DNA of 64,000 bases from Halosolutus gelatinilyticus (lineage in GTDB: Archaea; Halobacteriota; Halobacteria; Halobacteriales; Natrialbaceae): positions 1,612,001 to 1,676,000 of the forward strand of contig NZ_CP095491.1 of NCBI RefSeq assembly GCF_023028105.1, in the 5' to 3' direction. The position numbers and the translations under genes were made by a program. The notes beneath the pieces are model-generated. The model searched no databases. It worked only from the letters and a program-made list of their open reading frames with translations, and was not told the origin of the DNA. Position 1 is the first letter of the stretch. Every line of letters starts with the position of its first letter. Positions 26,902 through 37,120 of this stretch are shown piece by piece.

Positions 26902-27354
26902 TCAACCGTGGATCGTCGGAGCGCGGAGACCGCGGACGTGCGCGAGGAACCCGTCGCCGAGGACGACGAGTGCGAGCAATACGTTGCCGAGTAACATGAT
27001 GGGGTCTCCCCAAAACAGCGCCGAGCGGCCGACGGAGGGACGATAGAGCGCCCACAGCGACAGGAATAGGCAGGGAATCGCCCACGTGGCGAGAACGGCA
27101 TCCGCGGGGGCCCGGGTGGTGATCGCTCGACCGAGCACCAGGAGCGGGAATCCGACGAACAGGCCCCATTTCAGGCCGTCTCCGGGAACGGGTATCCGAA
27201 CACCGATCGGTTCCGCGAGCGGGGCTATCAGCGAAACGGGAGTGGAGACCCCGAGGCCGCGGATGATCGGAAACACGACGAGCAGTACCGCTATCACCGA
27301 CGCGAGAACATACGAACCGACTCGGGTGAGCCGAGCGATGGGGACGCGACGCAT
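26902..27354 (-). CDS. four-helix membrane protein, unknown
   Basis: 150 aa; membrane segments at about 13-33, 62-80, 84-104 and 117-135. N-terminus is basic (MRRVPIARLTR), loops contain PVPGDGLKWGLFVGFP and LYRPSVGRSALFWGDP. No family recognised, but a similar arrangement is seen in small haloarchaeal membrane proteins. It lies just upstream of the hemB relic on the same strand. Confidence 0.6.
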   Translation of the reverse strand: MRRVPIARLTRVGSYVLASVIAVLLVVFPIIRGLGVSTPVSLIAPLAEPIGVRIPVPGDGLKWGLFVGFPLLVLGRAITTRAPADAVLATWAIPCLFLSLWALYRPSVGRSALFWGDPIMLLGNVLLALVVLGDGFLAHVRGLRAPTIHG

Positions 27355-27533
27355 TCGGTACGATCGACTATCGGTCTGTGTTTATTCAATCTTCCGACAA
27401 TCCCGGTATCGTCGAGCACCGATCGGCGAACCGAGAGGATACGCGACCGCGACGCTCCCTCCTCGTCTGCTCGTGAGGGCGGCATACGCGGATAGTCGGA
27501 TCGTTGAGATCCCGGTTCGAGTCGCGCGCCAGT

Positions 27534-28244
27534 TCAGCCGTAGTAGAGCCAGTAGGTCAACAGGATAGCCGTCGCGTTGTAACAACCGTGTGCGACGATC
27601 GACGGAGTCAGGCGACCGGTGTACACGAACAGGGCTGTGTACGCGATCGTAGGGACGAGAATATCGATCCACTCCACAGTGTTCGTCGGGAGATGGCCGA
27701 GAGCGAAAAAGAGGATGGACAGGATTCCGGCCACCCACAGCCCTATACGAGGATTTTCGAAGGTATCCCTGAGGACCGAGATAAAATAGCCCCTGTTGTA
27801 GAGTTCTTCGGTGATCCCGCCGCCGATCACTCCCAGCGCGATGAAGGCCGCGAGGCCCAACACCGTCCCATCCATCATCGTCACCATTTGCGCCACGTCC
27901 GCCCGTTCGGCGCCGCCGGTACTGGGAATTATCCAGCCGAACTGTACCGCAGCCCAGCTTAACCCTACCAGCAGCCCCAGCAGGCCGTCTCGCTTCCAGT
28001 CGTTCGGGGTGAGGCCGATAGACCGGAAATCCCGTCCCAGCCGCCCGAGGGAAACGTAGAGCAGTGCGCAGACCGTGACGAACTGAAAGAGCGCGATAAC
28101 GAACAGGTTCACACCGACGAGACCGCCGTTGAGTTTGGTGATCCCGAAGAACAGGTTCGGGAGGATGAACAAGATGAATCCGACGGCGATCGTCGCGACA
28201 AAAACGAGGAGAGTTTTCGCTTTGCTGCTCGGTGATTGAGACAT
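27534..28244 (-). CDS. CPBP-family intramembrane glutamic protease
   Basis: 236 aa, about seven to eight membrane helices. The CPBP (Abi/CAAX protease-like) signature residues are visible: EE with an Arg in ITEELYNRGYF (E146, E147, R151), ALGHLP (H184) and the last VAHGCYNA (H219). The family includes prenyl-protein proteases and bacteriocin-immunity proteins; haloarchaeal functions are mostly unknown. The codon use is slightly less GC-rich than the neighbouring hem genes. Same strand as hemB, 218 bases downstream of nothing but a spacer. Confidence 0.87.
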   Translation of the reverse strand: MSQSPSSKAKTLLVFVATIAVGFILFILPNLFFGITKLNGGLVGVNLFVIALFQFVTVCALLYVSLGRLGRDFRSIGLTPNDWKRDGLLGLLVGLSWAAVQFGWIIPSTGGAERADVAQMVTMMDGTVLGLAAFIALGVIGGGITEELYNRGYFISVLRDTFENPRIGLWVAGILSILFFALGHLPTNTVEWIDILVPTIAYTALFVYTGRLTPSIVAHGCYNATAILLTYWLYYG

Positions 28245-28462
28245 TGGTTGTGGTGAGGTCGGTTAGGTCCGGCGGACGGCGGTGGAAGACGCTATCGGCG
28301 CCCGTCGAGTCGCCCCGTTGTATGCCCCGCTACAGACGGTGATATCAAAACCGTTGTGATCGAAATCGGCCCGCTCGTGCGGTCCGATCGGCGATCAACG
28401 GGCGGCGGCGCCACCTGCCGACGAACTGCCGACCGCTCGACCCGCGATCGAAGACGAGACGA

Positions 28463-29485
28463 CTACCGGTCCGCGGACAGCCGTTGGGCGACGTCCTCGG
28501 CGAAGTAGGTCAGGATCAGATCGGCGCCGGCGCGCTTGATCGACAGCAGCGACTCGATCGCCACTGCTTCCAGATCGAGCCAGCCCTTCTCGGCGGCGGC
28601 GTGGAGCATGGCGTACTCGCCGGAGACGTTGTACGCCGCGACGGGGTGATCGAACTCCCTGCGAACGGCCGAGACGATGTCGAGGTAGGGGAGCGCAGGT
28701 TTGACCATCAGCACGTCCGCGCCCTGATCGACGTCAAGGCGGACTTCGCGAAGCGCCTCGCGGGCGTTCGCGGGGTCCATCTGGTAGTGACGTCGGTTGC
28801 CGAAGGCGGGCGCACCGTCCGCCGCGTCCCGGAACGGCCCGTAGAAGGCGCTCTCGTACTTTGCCGCGTAGCTCATGATCGGGACGTGTTCGTAGCCGGC
28901 GTCGTCGAGGCCGGTTCGGATCGCGGCGACCATCCCGTCCATCATGCCGCTCGGAGCGACCATGTCGGCGCCGGCCTCGGCGTGCGAGACGGCGATCTTC
29001 TCGAGGGTCGCGAGGGTCGCGTCGTTGTCGACGGTCAGCGTCGCCTCACAGGTGGAGCCACCCTCGTCGACGTCTGGCCCTCGAAGTTCCTCCTCGAGCG
29101 GCCCGCAGTGGCCGTGATCCGTATACTCACAGAGACAGACGTCGGTGATGACGTAGGCGTCCGTCTCCGCCGTGATCCGCCGCGTCGCCTCCTGGATGAC
29201 GCCGTCCTCGGCCCAGGCGCGCGTTCCATCGGGGTCTTTCGACTCCGGGATGCCGAACAGCATCACCGCTTCGACGCCCGTTTCCAGCACTTCCTCGACC
29301 CGGGTAACGCTGTCCGCGATCGGCACCCGCTCGTGGCCCGGCATCGACTCGATCGGGACGCGCTCCTCGGTCGTCGCGTCGACGAACACCGGCGCGATGA
29401 AGTCCGACGGCGCGAGGCGGGTCTCGCTGACGAGTCCCCGGACGCGGTCGCGTCGGAGCCGCCGGGGGCGGTGAGTGAGGTCCAT
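28463..29485 (-). CDS. hemB: porphobilinogen synthase (delta-aminolevulinate dehydratase)
   Basis: 340 aa from ATG 29485 ([15 protein letters not shown]), the usual length. Zinc-site cysteines are in [14 protein letters not shown]; the two Schiff-base lysine regions are [12 protein letters not shown] and [10 protein letters not shown]; other conserved stretches are [10 protein letters not shown] and [16 protein letters not shown]. The enzyme condenses two 5-aminolevulinates. A truncated, degenerate copy of its 3' end lies at 26717-26890. The frame is open upstream of 29485, but this region is covered by the divergent lipoprotein gene. Confidence 0.97.
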   Translation of the reverse strand: MDLTHRPRRLRRDRVRGLVSETRLAPSDFIAPVFVDATTEERVPIESMPGHERVPIADSVTRVEEVLETGVEAVMLFGIPESKDPDGTRAWAEDGVIQEATRRITAETDAYVITDVCLCEYTDHGHCGPLEEELRGPDVDEGGSTCEATLTVDNDATLATLEKIAVSHAEAGADMVAPSGMMDGMVAAIRTGLDDAGYEHVPIMSYAAKYESAFYGPFRDAADGAPAFGNRRHYQMDPANAREALREVRLDVDQGADVLMVKPALPYLDIVSAVRREFDHPVAAYNVSGEYAMLHAAAEKGWLDLEAVAIESLLSIKRAGADLILTYFAEDVAQRLSADR

Positions 29486-29602
29486 ACCGGCACTATCCGC
29501 GGGGCGAGCAAAAACGGTGCGCTCGAGAGCGGGCGTTCCGTCGGTGAAACGACCGTTTGAGCTAGCCGGAAGCTTACGTACGACTGACGAGTCGTCCCGC
29601 GT

Positions 29603-31066
29603 ATGAATCGCCGCACCTTCCTTGCGGGGACCGCCGGCGTCGGCCTCCTCCCGGGCTGCTCGGCCGTCTCCCTCCCCGGAGGCGACGCCGATCGGTCGCC
29701 CTTCGGCGTGGACTCGCCCGACGACTCGAACGACGGAGACGAACCGGACTTCCCGGGAATCGACGACGACCCGACCGTCGTCGACTTCGAGACGGCGCCG
29801 CTCACGGCGGTCGTCGCGTCCGGTCCGTTCGTCAACCGGTTCGGGCTGTCGATCGACTTCGTCGAACCCGCGACGCCCGACTCCCCCGCCCGTCTCGCGG
29901 CCGTCCTGGAGAACGGGAGATCGTACGACCGGACGATCGAAACGCGACGGCTCCCGCTCTTCGACGACCCGCCGAGCGCCCGGAACGACGAGCGCGAGTG
30001 GATCTACCTCGCGCCGACGGCGGAGACCGACGTCGCGGAGACTCTCCCCGACTACCACCGCGACGAGGAGGGCCGGTGGCGCGTCGAGGACGTCGAGGGC
30101 GACTGGTTCCCCGAGACGATCACGCTCGGTCCCGACGAGCGGCTGACCGCCGAGTTCGTGTTGCTCGGTCACCACGACCGCGGGGAGTCGGCGATCGGTC
30201 CCGGCCGCTACCGGTTCGCCAGCGGCGACGGCGCGTTCACCATCGCCGTGTGGCCCACCGGCGAGCCAGGGCCCGACGGCGAGTCCCGGTTCGCCGAGGC
30301 GATGCCCGGACTGCCGGACGCTGAACAGACGGCCTGGTACCACGAGGCGACCCCCGAAACGGAGGTTTCGTTGCGCCCGTCGACCGAGGCCGTCGACGCC
30401 CCCGGCCGGATCGGGTTCGAACTGATCAACCACGGACGGACGACGATGGCAGGCAACCCCTACTACTGGCGGCTCTACAAACTCGTCGAGGACGAGTGGT
30501 ACCCGATCCACCCGTGGATGTGGACGTTGCCCCTATCGCACCTCCGACCGGGCGATCGGGACGAGACGACGCTCCACGTCTTCCACGGAGAGTCGGTTCC
30601 CTGCGAGGACGCTCGCGTCGTCGACCACCTCGGCGGCGGCCGGTACGCCTACGCCGTCGGCTACCGCCGGGACGGGGAGACCCACGCGGCGGCGTTCGAC
30701 TTCGAGGCGCCCGGCCTCGCGATCAGTCCCGAGGCGGATGCCGAGGTCGATGACCGGGGCGAGACGGTGGCCGTTCGTCTTCCGAACTACGACGACGCTC
30801 GTCGGCCGGCGACGATCACCGTCACGCGGTCCGACGCCGACCCCGACGCGGTCGACGATCGGTTGCTCCCCGAACAGCTCCCCCGGCAGCCGTTTCGCGG
30901 CTTCCGGAACGCGTTCCCCCTGTTCGAGGACGGCGTGACGACCGTCCGGGTGAAGACCGACCGGTGGACGGCCCTTCAGCCGTTCGACGACGAGTCCGGG
31001 AACCGGCGTACGATCCTTTACGACGGCCGGGTGTTCGATGCGACCGGCGCGATCGAAGACGAGTGA
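29603..31066 (+). CDS. Tat-exported lipoprotein, haloarchaeal, unknown
   Basis: 487 aa. Signal: [19 protein letters not shown] combines the twin arginines (RRTFL) with a lipobox ending in Cys19, so a membrane-anchored, Tat-exported lipoprotein is likely. A linker rich in Asp/Ser follows (about 20-55). The rest is a mix of beta strands with conserved [19 protein letters not shown], suggesting an Ig-like or similar binding domain; no family recognised. Divergent from hemB with 117 bases between the starts. Confidence 0.7.
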   Translation: MNRRTFLAGTAGVGLLPGCSAVSLPGGDADRSPFGVDSPDDSNDGDEPDFPGIDDDPTVVDFETAPLTAVVASGPFVNRFGLSIDFVEPATPDSPARLAAVLENGRSYDRTIETRRLPLFDDPPSARNDEREWIYLAPTAETDVAETLPDYHRDEEGRWRVEDVEGDWFPETITLGPDERLTAEFVLLGHHDRGESAIGPGRYRFASGDGAFTIAVWPTGEPGPDGESRFAEAMPGLPDAEQTAWYHEATPETEVSLRPSTEAVDAPGRIGFELINHGRTTMAGNPYYWRLYKLVEDEWYPIHPWMWTLPLSHLRPGDRDETTLHVFHGESVPCEDARVVDHLGGGRYAYAVGYRRDGETHAAAFDFEAPGLAISPEADAEVDDRGETVAVRLPNYDDARRPATITVTRSDADPDAVDDRLLPEQLPRQPFRGFRNAFPLFEDGVTTVRVKTDRWTALQPFDDESGNRRTILYDGRVFDATGAIEDE

Positions 31067-31117
31067 GCGTCATCAGTATGTCGTTCCTTCGCGGCAGCAC
31101 CGCCCGCAGGACCCGGA

Positions 31118-32140
31118 TCAGATGACGGAGTCGATCCCCTCGAACACTTTCCGAACCCGATCGACGGCGCCGCGATCGCCGTCTCCCGTCGAGAGCGCCA
31201 GGGCCGCCCTGAGGCGGGCCTTCCACGGCGGGAGATCGCCGCCGGCGATCGCACCTGCCTCGAGCAGCGTTTTCGCGCCGCCGGGGCCGCCGTACACCCC
31301 GGCCGTCGTGCCGGCGTGACAGCGCGACGTGAGCACGACGGGGACGCCGGCGTCGACGACGCTCTCGATCGCGGCACCGAGTTCGGCGGTCGCATTGCCG
31401 AGCCCCGTTCCCGCTACGATGACGCCGTCGACGCCAGCGTCGAGCGCGCGATCGACCTGTCGACCGTCGACGCCCATCGCGTTCGTGACGAGTTCCACTC
31501 GAACGCCTGGGTCGATCCGAGCACCCGGGAACCAGTCCGGGATCGGATCGGCGTCCCGGCCCGGTTCGCGGAGGAATCGAAACCCGTCGGGAGCGAGTTC
31601 CGCGACCGGTCCCCGATCGGGCGAGCGGAACGTCTCGAGCTTGCTCGTGTGCGACTTCACCACCCCGCGTGCGGCGTGGACGGCGTCGTTGAACGCGAGG
31701 TAGCTCCCCCCGGCGTCCCGGAACCGATCGTCGGCCGCGGCGCGGACCGCGGCGAGCAGGTTCGCCGGCCCGTCGGTTCCGAGCTGGTCGAACGATCGCT
31801 GCGCGCCGGTGAAGACGACCGGGAGCTCCGCCTCGAGGACGAGCGCGAGGTAGTAGGCCGACTCGGCCATCGTATCGGTCCCGTGGGTGACGACGACGCC
31901 GTCCGCACCGTCGTCCGCGGCGCGCTCGGCGGCGTCGACGATCCGAGCGGCGTTTTCGAAATCCATCTGGAAGCCCGAAACCCGGCACACCTCGTCGACC
32001 TCGATCGTCGCGTGATCGGCGAGTTCCGGCACCGCATCGACGAGATCTTCGCCCGTGACAGAGGGCGTTTTCCCCTCGCTCTCGCCGTCGGCGGTGCTCG
32101 CGATCGTTCCTCCGGTGCTAACGATTCGAACCTGTGGCAT
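31118..32140 (-). CDS. L-asparaginase (type I/II family)
   Basis: 340 aa. The two threonine active-site motifs are IVSTGGTIAST (about 6-16) and VVTHGTDTMAESAYYL (about 82-97), with AFNDAV and a C-terminal LTSRCHAGTTAG. It would hydrolyse asparagine to aspartate and ammonia; the length and the single-chain form fit the bacterial/archaeal asparaginase family, not GatD (no extra N-terminal domain). Convergent with the lipoprotein gene (51 bases). Confidence 0.92.
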   Translation of the reverse strand: MPQVRIVSTGGTIASTADGESEGKTPSVTGEDLVDAVPELADHATIEVDEVCRVSGFQMDFENAARIVDAAERAADDGADGVVVTHGTDTMAESAYYLALVLEAELPVVFTGAQRSFDQLGTDGPANLLAAVRAAADDRFRDAGGSYLAFNDAVHAARGVVKSHTSKLETFRSPDRGPVAELAPDGFRFLREPGRDADPIPDWFPGARIDPGVRVELVTNAMGVDGRQVDRALDAGVDGVIVAGTGLGNATAELGAAIESVVDAGVPVVLTSRCHAGTTAGVYGGPGGAKTLLEAGAIAGGDLPPWKARLRAALALSTGDGDRGAVDRVRKVFEGIDSVI

Positions 32141-32344
32141 ACGAATGCCCTTCGAGCCAGAGACAAAGAGTGTACGTCAGCTGCCGATCGGGATGGCCCG
32201 GACGCGGGTACCGGTCGCGTTCGAATCGTCACGATCGATATCGCGGTGCCGTCTCCCGGTTGATACCGCCGAGATCAATATCCTCTTGAAGTGCGGCCTG
32301 AGACCAACCAGTAGTCCCGCCGATCGGCGGGTGACGAATTCCAC

Positions 32345-33520
32345 ATGCGCTGGCGATACCGAGAGACCGTCCTGACGCTGTGTACGCTCGCGTTCTTCGC
32401 GACGATGGTCGCCCGCCTGGCGATCAGCCCCGTCGTGCCGCTGATCACCGAGGAGTTCGACGTCTCGAACTCGGTGATCGGCGTCGCGCTGACGGGAATG
32501 TGGATGGCCTACTTCGCCGCCCAGTTCCCGAGCGGCGTCCTCGCCGATCGGATCGGCGAGCGACCCGTGATCCTCGTCGCCGTCGGGGGAACGGCGATCG
32601 CGAGTCTCCTGCTCGCGCGAGCGCCGGCGTTCGCGCTGTTCGTCGTCGGGACGATCGCGCTCGGCGCGGTCGCCGGCCTCCACTACAGCGTCGCCACCAC
32701 GCTGCTGACCCGGACCTACGAGGACATCGGCACCGCGATCGGCATCCACAACAGCGGCGGCCCCGCGGCCGGGTTGATCGCCCCGCCGATCGCCGCCTGG
32801 ATCGGCGTCGAGTACGGCTGGCGGCCCGCGGTCGCGATCGGCACCGCGATCGCGATCCCCGTCTTCGTGCTGTTCGCCTGGCGCGTCCGCCCGACGGAAC
32901 CGCGCCAGCCCGGCCGATCGATGCGCGAGCGGCTGTTCGCGCTGGAGCCGCTGGTCGAGTTGCTCTCGCGACCGCGGATCGCCTTTCCCGTCTGCCTGGC
33001 GATCCTTGGGGCGTTCGTCTGGCAAGCGACGTCCTCGTTTCTCCCGACGTTCCTCATCGAGCACCGGGAACAGTCGACCGAACTCGCTGGGACGGTCTTC
33101 GCGAGCTACTTCGTCGTGCAGGCGATCACGCAGGTCGGCGTGGGCGCGGTCTCCGATCGGTACGGCCGCGACCTCGCGACGGCCGGCTGTATGGTCCTCG
33201 CGGCGGCCGGCTTCGTCCTCCTCGTGGCCGTTCCGGGATGGCTCGCGCTCGGCGCAGCGGTCCTCCTGATCGGGACCGGTCTCGGCTGGGGCGCGGCCCT
33301 GTTACCGCGGTTCATGGACGTTCTCTCCGAGTCCGAACGCGGCGCCGGATTCGGCCTCGTCAGGAGCGTCTACGGCTTCATCGGCGCGCTCGGCTCGGTC
33401 GTCACCGGCGTCGTCGCGGACGCCTTCGGCTGGGGGATCGCCTTCTCCCTGCTGGCGGTGCTGCTCGCGCTCGTCTTCTGCGCGCTCGTCGTCAACCGGA
33501 CGCTGTCGCTCGGCTACTGA
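32345..33520 (+). CDS. major facilitator superfamily transporter
   Basis: 391 aa, 12 predicted membrane helices. The loop 2-3 MFS motif is present as FPSGVLADRIGERP (about 60-73), with the equivalent second-half GAVSDRYGRD. Helix 4 has LHYSVATTLLTRTYED, and helices 5 and 11 are glycine-rich. Substrate unknown. Divergent from the asparaginase gene by about 200 bases. Confidence 0.9.
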   Translation: MRWRYRETVLTLCTLAFFATMVARLAISPVVPLITEEFDVSNSVIGVALTGMWMAYFAAQFPSGVLADRIGERPVILVAVGGTAIASLLLARAPAFALFVVGTIALGAVAGLHYSVATTLLTRTYEDIGTAIGIHNSGGPAAGLIAPPIAAWIGVEYGWRPAVAIGTAIAIPVFVLFAWRVRPTEPRQPGRSMRERLFALEPLVELLSRPRIAFPVCLAILGAFVWQATSSFLPTFLIEHREQSTELAGTVFASYFVVQAITQVGVGAVSDRYGRDLATAGCMVLAAAGFVLLVAVPGWLALGAAVLLIGTGLGWGAALLPRFMDVLSESERGAGFGLVRSVYGFIGALGSVVTGVVADAFGWGIAFSLLAVLLALVFCALVVNRTLSLGY

Positions 33521-33745
33521 GCGCGTTTCCGAACCGGGGCCGGTGGTCCGCGGGAGCACACCGGGTCGACCTCGTTCCCGTCCCGTGAGGCGCCGCTTCC
33601 TCTCGTCACCGTTTTGCGTAGTATATAAATTCTCGATCGTTCCAGATAGTCGATGTATTCGATCGACGCTGCTCCCCCGCTACGCCTGGTGGTTTTAGGC
33701 GCCCCTAACTCCGGAAACGGCCGTTCCGACGGAAACGAGTACATA

Positions 33746-34106
<361 letters not shown>

Positions 34107-34145
34107 TCGCCACGTGCGATCGTCGAAGTACCGATTCGGTTCCCG

Positions 34146-34310
34146 TTATTCGGCGCGATCGACGTCGACTTCCTCTTTGAGCTTCTCGAGTCCGTCAGCC
34201 TCGGCGAGCTCCTGCAACCGCTCGCGGAAGTGCTCCTCGCAGAGCCCGACTTTGAGCCCGTCGGATTCGGCCGCGAACGCGGCCTCCCGGTCGCAGTAGT
34301 GGCAGTGCAT
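34146..34310 (-). CDS. haloarchaeal DUF6757 small zinc protein
   Basis: 54 aa; ATG 34310, TAA 34146-34148. It starts MHCHYCDREAAF, continues with KVGLCEEHFRERLQELAE and ends EEVDVDRAE. The CxxC plus Cys-x2-His pattern should bind one zinc. I recognise it as the Halobacteria-specific DUF6757 family. No function known. It is convergent with the ferredoxin gene. Confidence 0.85.
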   Translation of the reverse strand: MHCHYCDREAAFAAESDGLKVGLCEEHFRERLQELAEADGLEKLKEEVDVDRAE

Positions 34311-34366
34311 GGTTCCCTGTTAGAGCCAGGATGCATTGAACCCTCCGCTCTCGGTCGATGGTACTG

Positions 34367-35149
34367 TTACCTCGCCGGAAGGCCGAGCCGTCGATACGCC
34401 GCTTCCGTCAGCCCGGCGCGACCGAGTTCGTCGTCGTGCGCGTCGCTCCCGCCGGTTGCGAGGAGGTCGTGCCGTTCGATCGTTCGTTCGACCGGCGTCA
34501 GGTCGACGTCGCGGGCGTAGGGATAGTGTAACTCGACCGCGTCGAGGTCGGCCGCGCGAGCCAGCGCCCGTTCCGGGTCGCGATACCGCAGCGGATGGGC
34601 AAGCGAAACTATCGAGCAGGCCTCGCCGAGCACGGTTCGCCCCCGTTCGAACGACGGGATCTCCCGCGGCACGAAGCAGGGGTCGCCGTCGCCGATGAGT
34701 TCGTCGAAGGCGCCCTCGTAGTCGTGTGGAATCTCGGAGTGGGCGTCGATCGCGCGGGCGACGTGGGGCCGTCCGAACCCTTCGTCGATCGTCAGCCCGA
34801 GGTCGACGCCGAGTCGATCCTCGACGCAGTCGACGATCGCTCGCCCGCGTTCCCGGCGGTTCCGCTGGATCCGCTCGACGAGTCCGTCGAGCGCGTCGGT
34901 CGGCTCGACGCCGTATCCAAGCAGATCGACGCGCCGGCCGCTTCCTTCGATTTCCACGCGAAGTTCGATCCCGTGGACGATCGCGACGCCGTCGCGCTCG
35001 ACGACGGAGTCGTCGAACGGCTGCAACCGATCGTGATCAGTGAGGGCGACGACGTCCACGCCGGCCCGGCGGGCCGCGACGGGGATTTCCGCGAGCTCCA
35101 GTTCCCCGTCCGAGCGCGTCGTGTGGACGTGCAGATCGGCGTACGGCAT
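34367..35149 (-). CDS. PHP-domain metal-dependent phosphoesterase
   Basis: 260 aa. PHP motifs: ADLHVHTTRSDGE (about 4-16), ALTDHDRLQ (about 34-42), HGIELRVE, SLAHPLRYRD (about 182-191) and the last GGSDAHDDE. These hold the usual trinuclear metal site. It is related to the 12.1-kb PHP protein but clearly distinct; this form resembles the TrpH/YciV-like group, which acts on 3',5'-nucleotides or RNA 5' ends. Probably soluble and cytoplasmic. Same strand as the DUF6757 gene. Confidence 0.88.
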   Translation of the reverse strand: MPYADLHVHTTRSDGELELAEIPVAARRAGVDVVALTDHDRLQPFDDSVVERDGVAIVHGIELRVEIEGSGRRVDLLGYGVEPTDALDGLVERIQRNRRERGRAIVDCVEDRLGVDLGLTIDEGFGRPHVARAIDAHSEIPHDYEGAFDELIGDGDPCFVPREIPSFERGRTVLGEACSIVSLAHPLRYRDPERALARAADLDAVELHYPYARDVDLTPVERTIERHDLLATGGSDAHDDELGRAGLTEAAYRRLGLPAR

Positions 35150-35270
35150 ACCGTACCCGTGTCGGGCCCGCCGTAAAGTCGTTTCTCGGCCCGCGCGGGG
35201 TTCGCCTCGATCGAAGGGTCCTCTAGCAGTATTAGGTCTGGGGTGCCACTAGAAAACATACATGGACAAT

Positions 35271-35280
35271 GTTTATAATT
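35271..35280 (+). promoter_or_regulatory. box A (TATA) of the DUF5789 gene
   Basis: GTTTATAATT lies 25-34 bases before ATG 35305, in an AT-rich stretch that stands out from its surroundings. A leaderless transcript is expected. Confidence 0.6.
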
Positions 35281-35304
35281 ATCGTTAACGCATAATCGGG
35301 CGTA

Positions 35305-35592
35305 ATGCTGCTCAACGGCACCGGCGACGTCATCGACGACTACGAGTATCCCGCGACCACCGAGGAACTGATCGAGGAACACGGCGACCGGACCCTCGAA
35401 CTCCCGAACGGCTCCGAGACGGTCGCCGAGGTACTCGCCCGACTCGAGTCCGAGACTTTCGAAAATCCGGAGGACGCTCGCTTCGCGATCTACGGTGCGG
35501 TGAGCGACAAGGCGATCGGTCGCGTCGGCTACAGCGATCGCGATCCGACGCCGGTCGGGAGTCCGTACACGCCGGACGCGGTGTCGTTCTAG
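35305..35592 (+). CDS. haloarchaeal DUF5789 family protein
   Basis: 95 aa. It opens with NGTGDVIDDYEYPATTEELI, has a central LELPNGSETVAEVLARL, a FENPEDARFAIYGAVSDKAIGR stretch, and ends with the family-typical VGYSDRDPT and SF terminus. I recognise it as DUF5789, a small conserved haloarchaeal family that is frequently multi-copy. Function unknown. A strong TATA box precedes it. Confidence 0.8.
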   Translation: MLLNGTGDVIDDYEYPATTEELIEEHGDRTLELPNGSETVAEVLARLESETFENPEDARFAIYGAVSDKAIGRVGYSDRDPTPVGSPYTPDAVSF

Positions 35593-35721
35593 CCCGGTAA
35601 TCACCGGAGGAGTACGCTCTTCCGGCTTGTCGATCGTTCTTCCGGAACCATCTCGGAATTATAAAACTCAACGCCGTTTCGAGCGGGCGGCGCTTCTCGA
35701 CGCGGCGACCGCGTGCCGCGT

Positions 35722-36759
35722 TTAGTCCAGAAACTCGATCGCGTCGCTCAGTTCGAGCGGCACGCCGCCCTTTCGGTAGCCCTCGGCGCGCCCGTTCGGT
35801 CGGACGCGGTAGACGACGGCGGGGCGGTGTCGGACGTCGGGTTGTTCGCCGCGGACGGCGTTCCAGGCGTCGTCGCGGAAACTCGAGCAGTCGACGAAGA
35901 GGACGGCGCCCCCACCGTGTTCGGCGAGTTGTCCGTTCGTCTTCGTCTCGGCCGTCTCGCGGACGGCGGCGATCGGGCCCGACGCCGAGCGGGTGTTCGG
36001 CGGCTGGGGCCGGGTGACCTCGACGAGCACGTTAGTCTCGGCGTCCGTCGCCCGGAAGTCAAGCGAGTGGCCCGTCGTCACTTCGATCTCGGGGACGACG
36101 TCGTAGCCGGCGTCGGTGAGGAGCTTCGCGGCGATGAACTCGGCCATCGCGGCGCTCATGCGCACGCGATCGACGTGGTCGCTGGTGCCGAGTTTGCCGG
36201 ACATCACGTGCCGATAGTCGTCGAGAACGCCGGTCTCGAGGAACTCCTCGAAGAAGCGCGTCGCCTCGCGGCGGCCGGCGTCGGGAAAGCCGGCGGCGTG
36301 TTGTCGGAAGAACGCGCGCGTCGACTCGCGGCCGTCCTTGGACATGAATACGGGGAGGAAAAACCACGAGAGGTGCGGGTAGTCCGCGAGCCAGGGGTCC
36401 TCCTCGTGGAGCGTCGAGAGCAGTTCCCGCTGCGTCCACCGAGCGACGTGGTAGGGGACTTCCCGCCAGCCGAACTTGTCGGTGCGCCACAGCGACGACG
36501 GCGTCTCGGTGTTGCCCATCCAGTAGGCCCCCGAATCGTCGTCGCGGGCGAACAGCGCGACGTCGCCGTTTTGCATCTCGAAGCGGTGCGTCTCCCAGTC
36601 GGCCCCGATCTCGTATCGCGGCGTGACGGCGCGAGCGCCGATATTCGACCGGAGCGGCTGGAGAAGATCGCGTCGAACTCGTTGCTCGCTCCAGGTCTGG
36701 GGCGAGTATCGAAAGCGAAGGGGCCGTGCCACGGCCCTCCCTACGCTGCCAGGGTGCAT
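35722..36759 (-). CDS. haloarchaeal DUF5784 family protein
   Basis: 345 aa from ATG 36759, or 336 from GTG 36732 (VARPLRFRYSP), which family members suggest. It has WRTDKFGWREVPYHVARWTQ and FFLPVFMSKDGRES motifs of the family. In the second half HSLDFRA, then about ten residues, then VLVEVTRPQPP recalls the D-x-ExK core of restriction-type nucleases, but the lysine is not there. No function is established. It faces the convergent DUF5789 gene and the divergent DUF5786 gene. Confidence 0.78.
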   Translation of the reverse strand: MHPGSVGRAVARPLRFRYSPQTWSEQRVRRDLLQPLRSNIGARAVTPRYEIGADWETHRFEMQNGDVALFARDDDSGAYWMGNTETPSSLWRTDKFGWREVPYHVARWTQRELLSTLHEEDPWLADYPHLSWFFLPVFMSKDGRESTRAFFRQHAAGFPDAGRREATRFFEEFLETGVLDDYRHVMSGKLGTSDHVDRVRMSAAMAEFIAAKLLTDAGYDVVPEIEVTTGHSLDFRATDAETNVLVEVTRPQPPNTRSASGPIAAVRETAETKTNGQLAEHGGGAVLFVDCSSFRDDAWNAVRGEQPDVRHRPAVVYRVRPNGRAEGYRKGGVPLELSDAIEFLD

Positions 36760-36834
36760 ACGTGTTACGTGACGTCCGAGTGTGAAGAACCGTTACATTG
36801 ATGTACGACAGCTACTAACTTGTGTGTGCTTACC

Positions 36835-37008
36835 ATGTCAATGGGTGCCTATGATGAAGATGAGCACGAGCGACGCGAACAGCAAGCCTCGAAGGTCGAC
36901 GCGGATTTCGACGACGAGCGGACGATCTATCGCGGCGAGGTCGAGTACGACTCCGGCGATTCGACGGAGGCGCTCCTGAGCCAGTTCGAGGAGATCAAAT
37001 CCAAGTAG
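36835..37008 (+). CDS. haloarchaeal DUF5786 family protein
   Basis: 57 aa from ATG 36835 (MSMGAYDEDEHERRE). Very acidic, ends in ALLSQFEEIKSK. I recognise it as DUF5786, a short conserved haloarchaeal protein with strand-turn-helix character. It is divergent from the DUF5784 gene; the 75-bp interval is AT-rich and must contain both promoters. Confidence 0.85.
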   Translation: MSMGAYDEDEHERREQQASKVDADFDDERTIYRGEVEYDSGDSTEALLSQFEEIKSK

Positions 37009-37120
37009 TGGCGGAGCCCGCGCTCGATCTCTCTTCTGGGGACTTTCGGACGGCGAGCGGCGCGACCGCGCAACGGCCGGCGCACCGCGATCCGACCCTC
37101 GTGCCGCGGATCGACTCCGT

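Noticed and set aside
29486-30511. Extension of the hemB frame upstream of ATG 29485.
   Set aside because: It overlaps the divergent lipoprotein gene, and the family start is at 29485.
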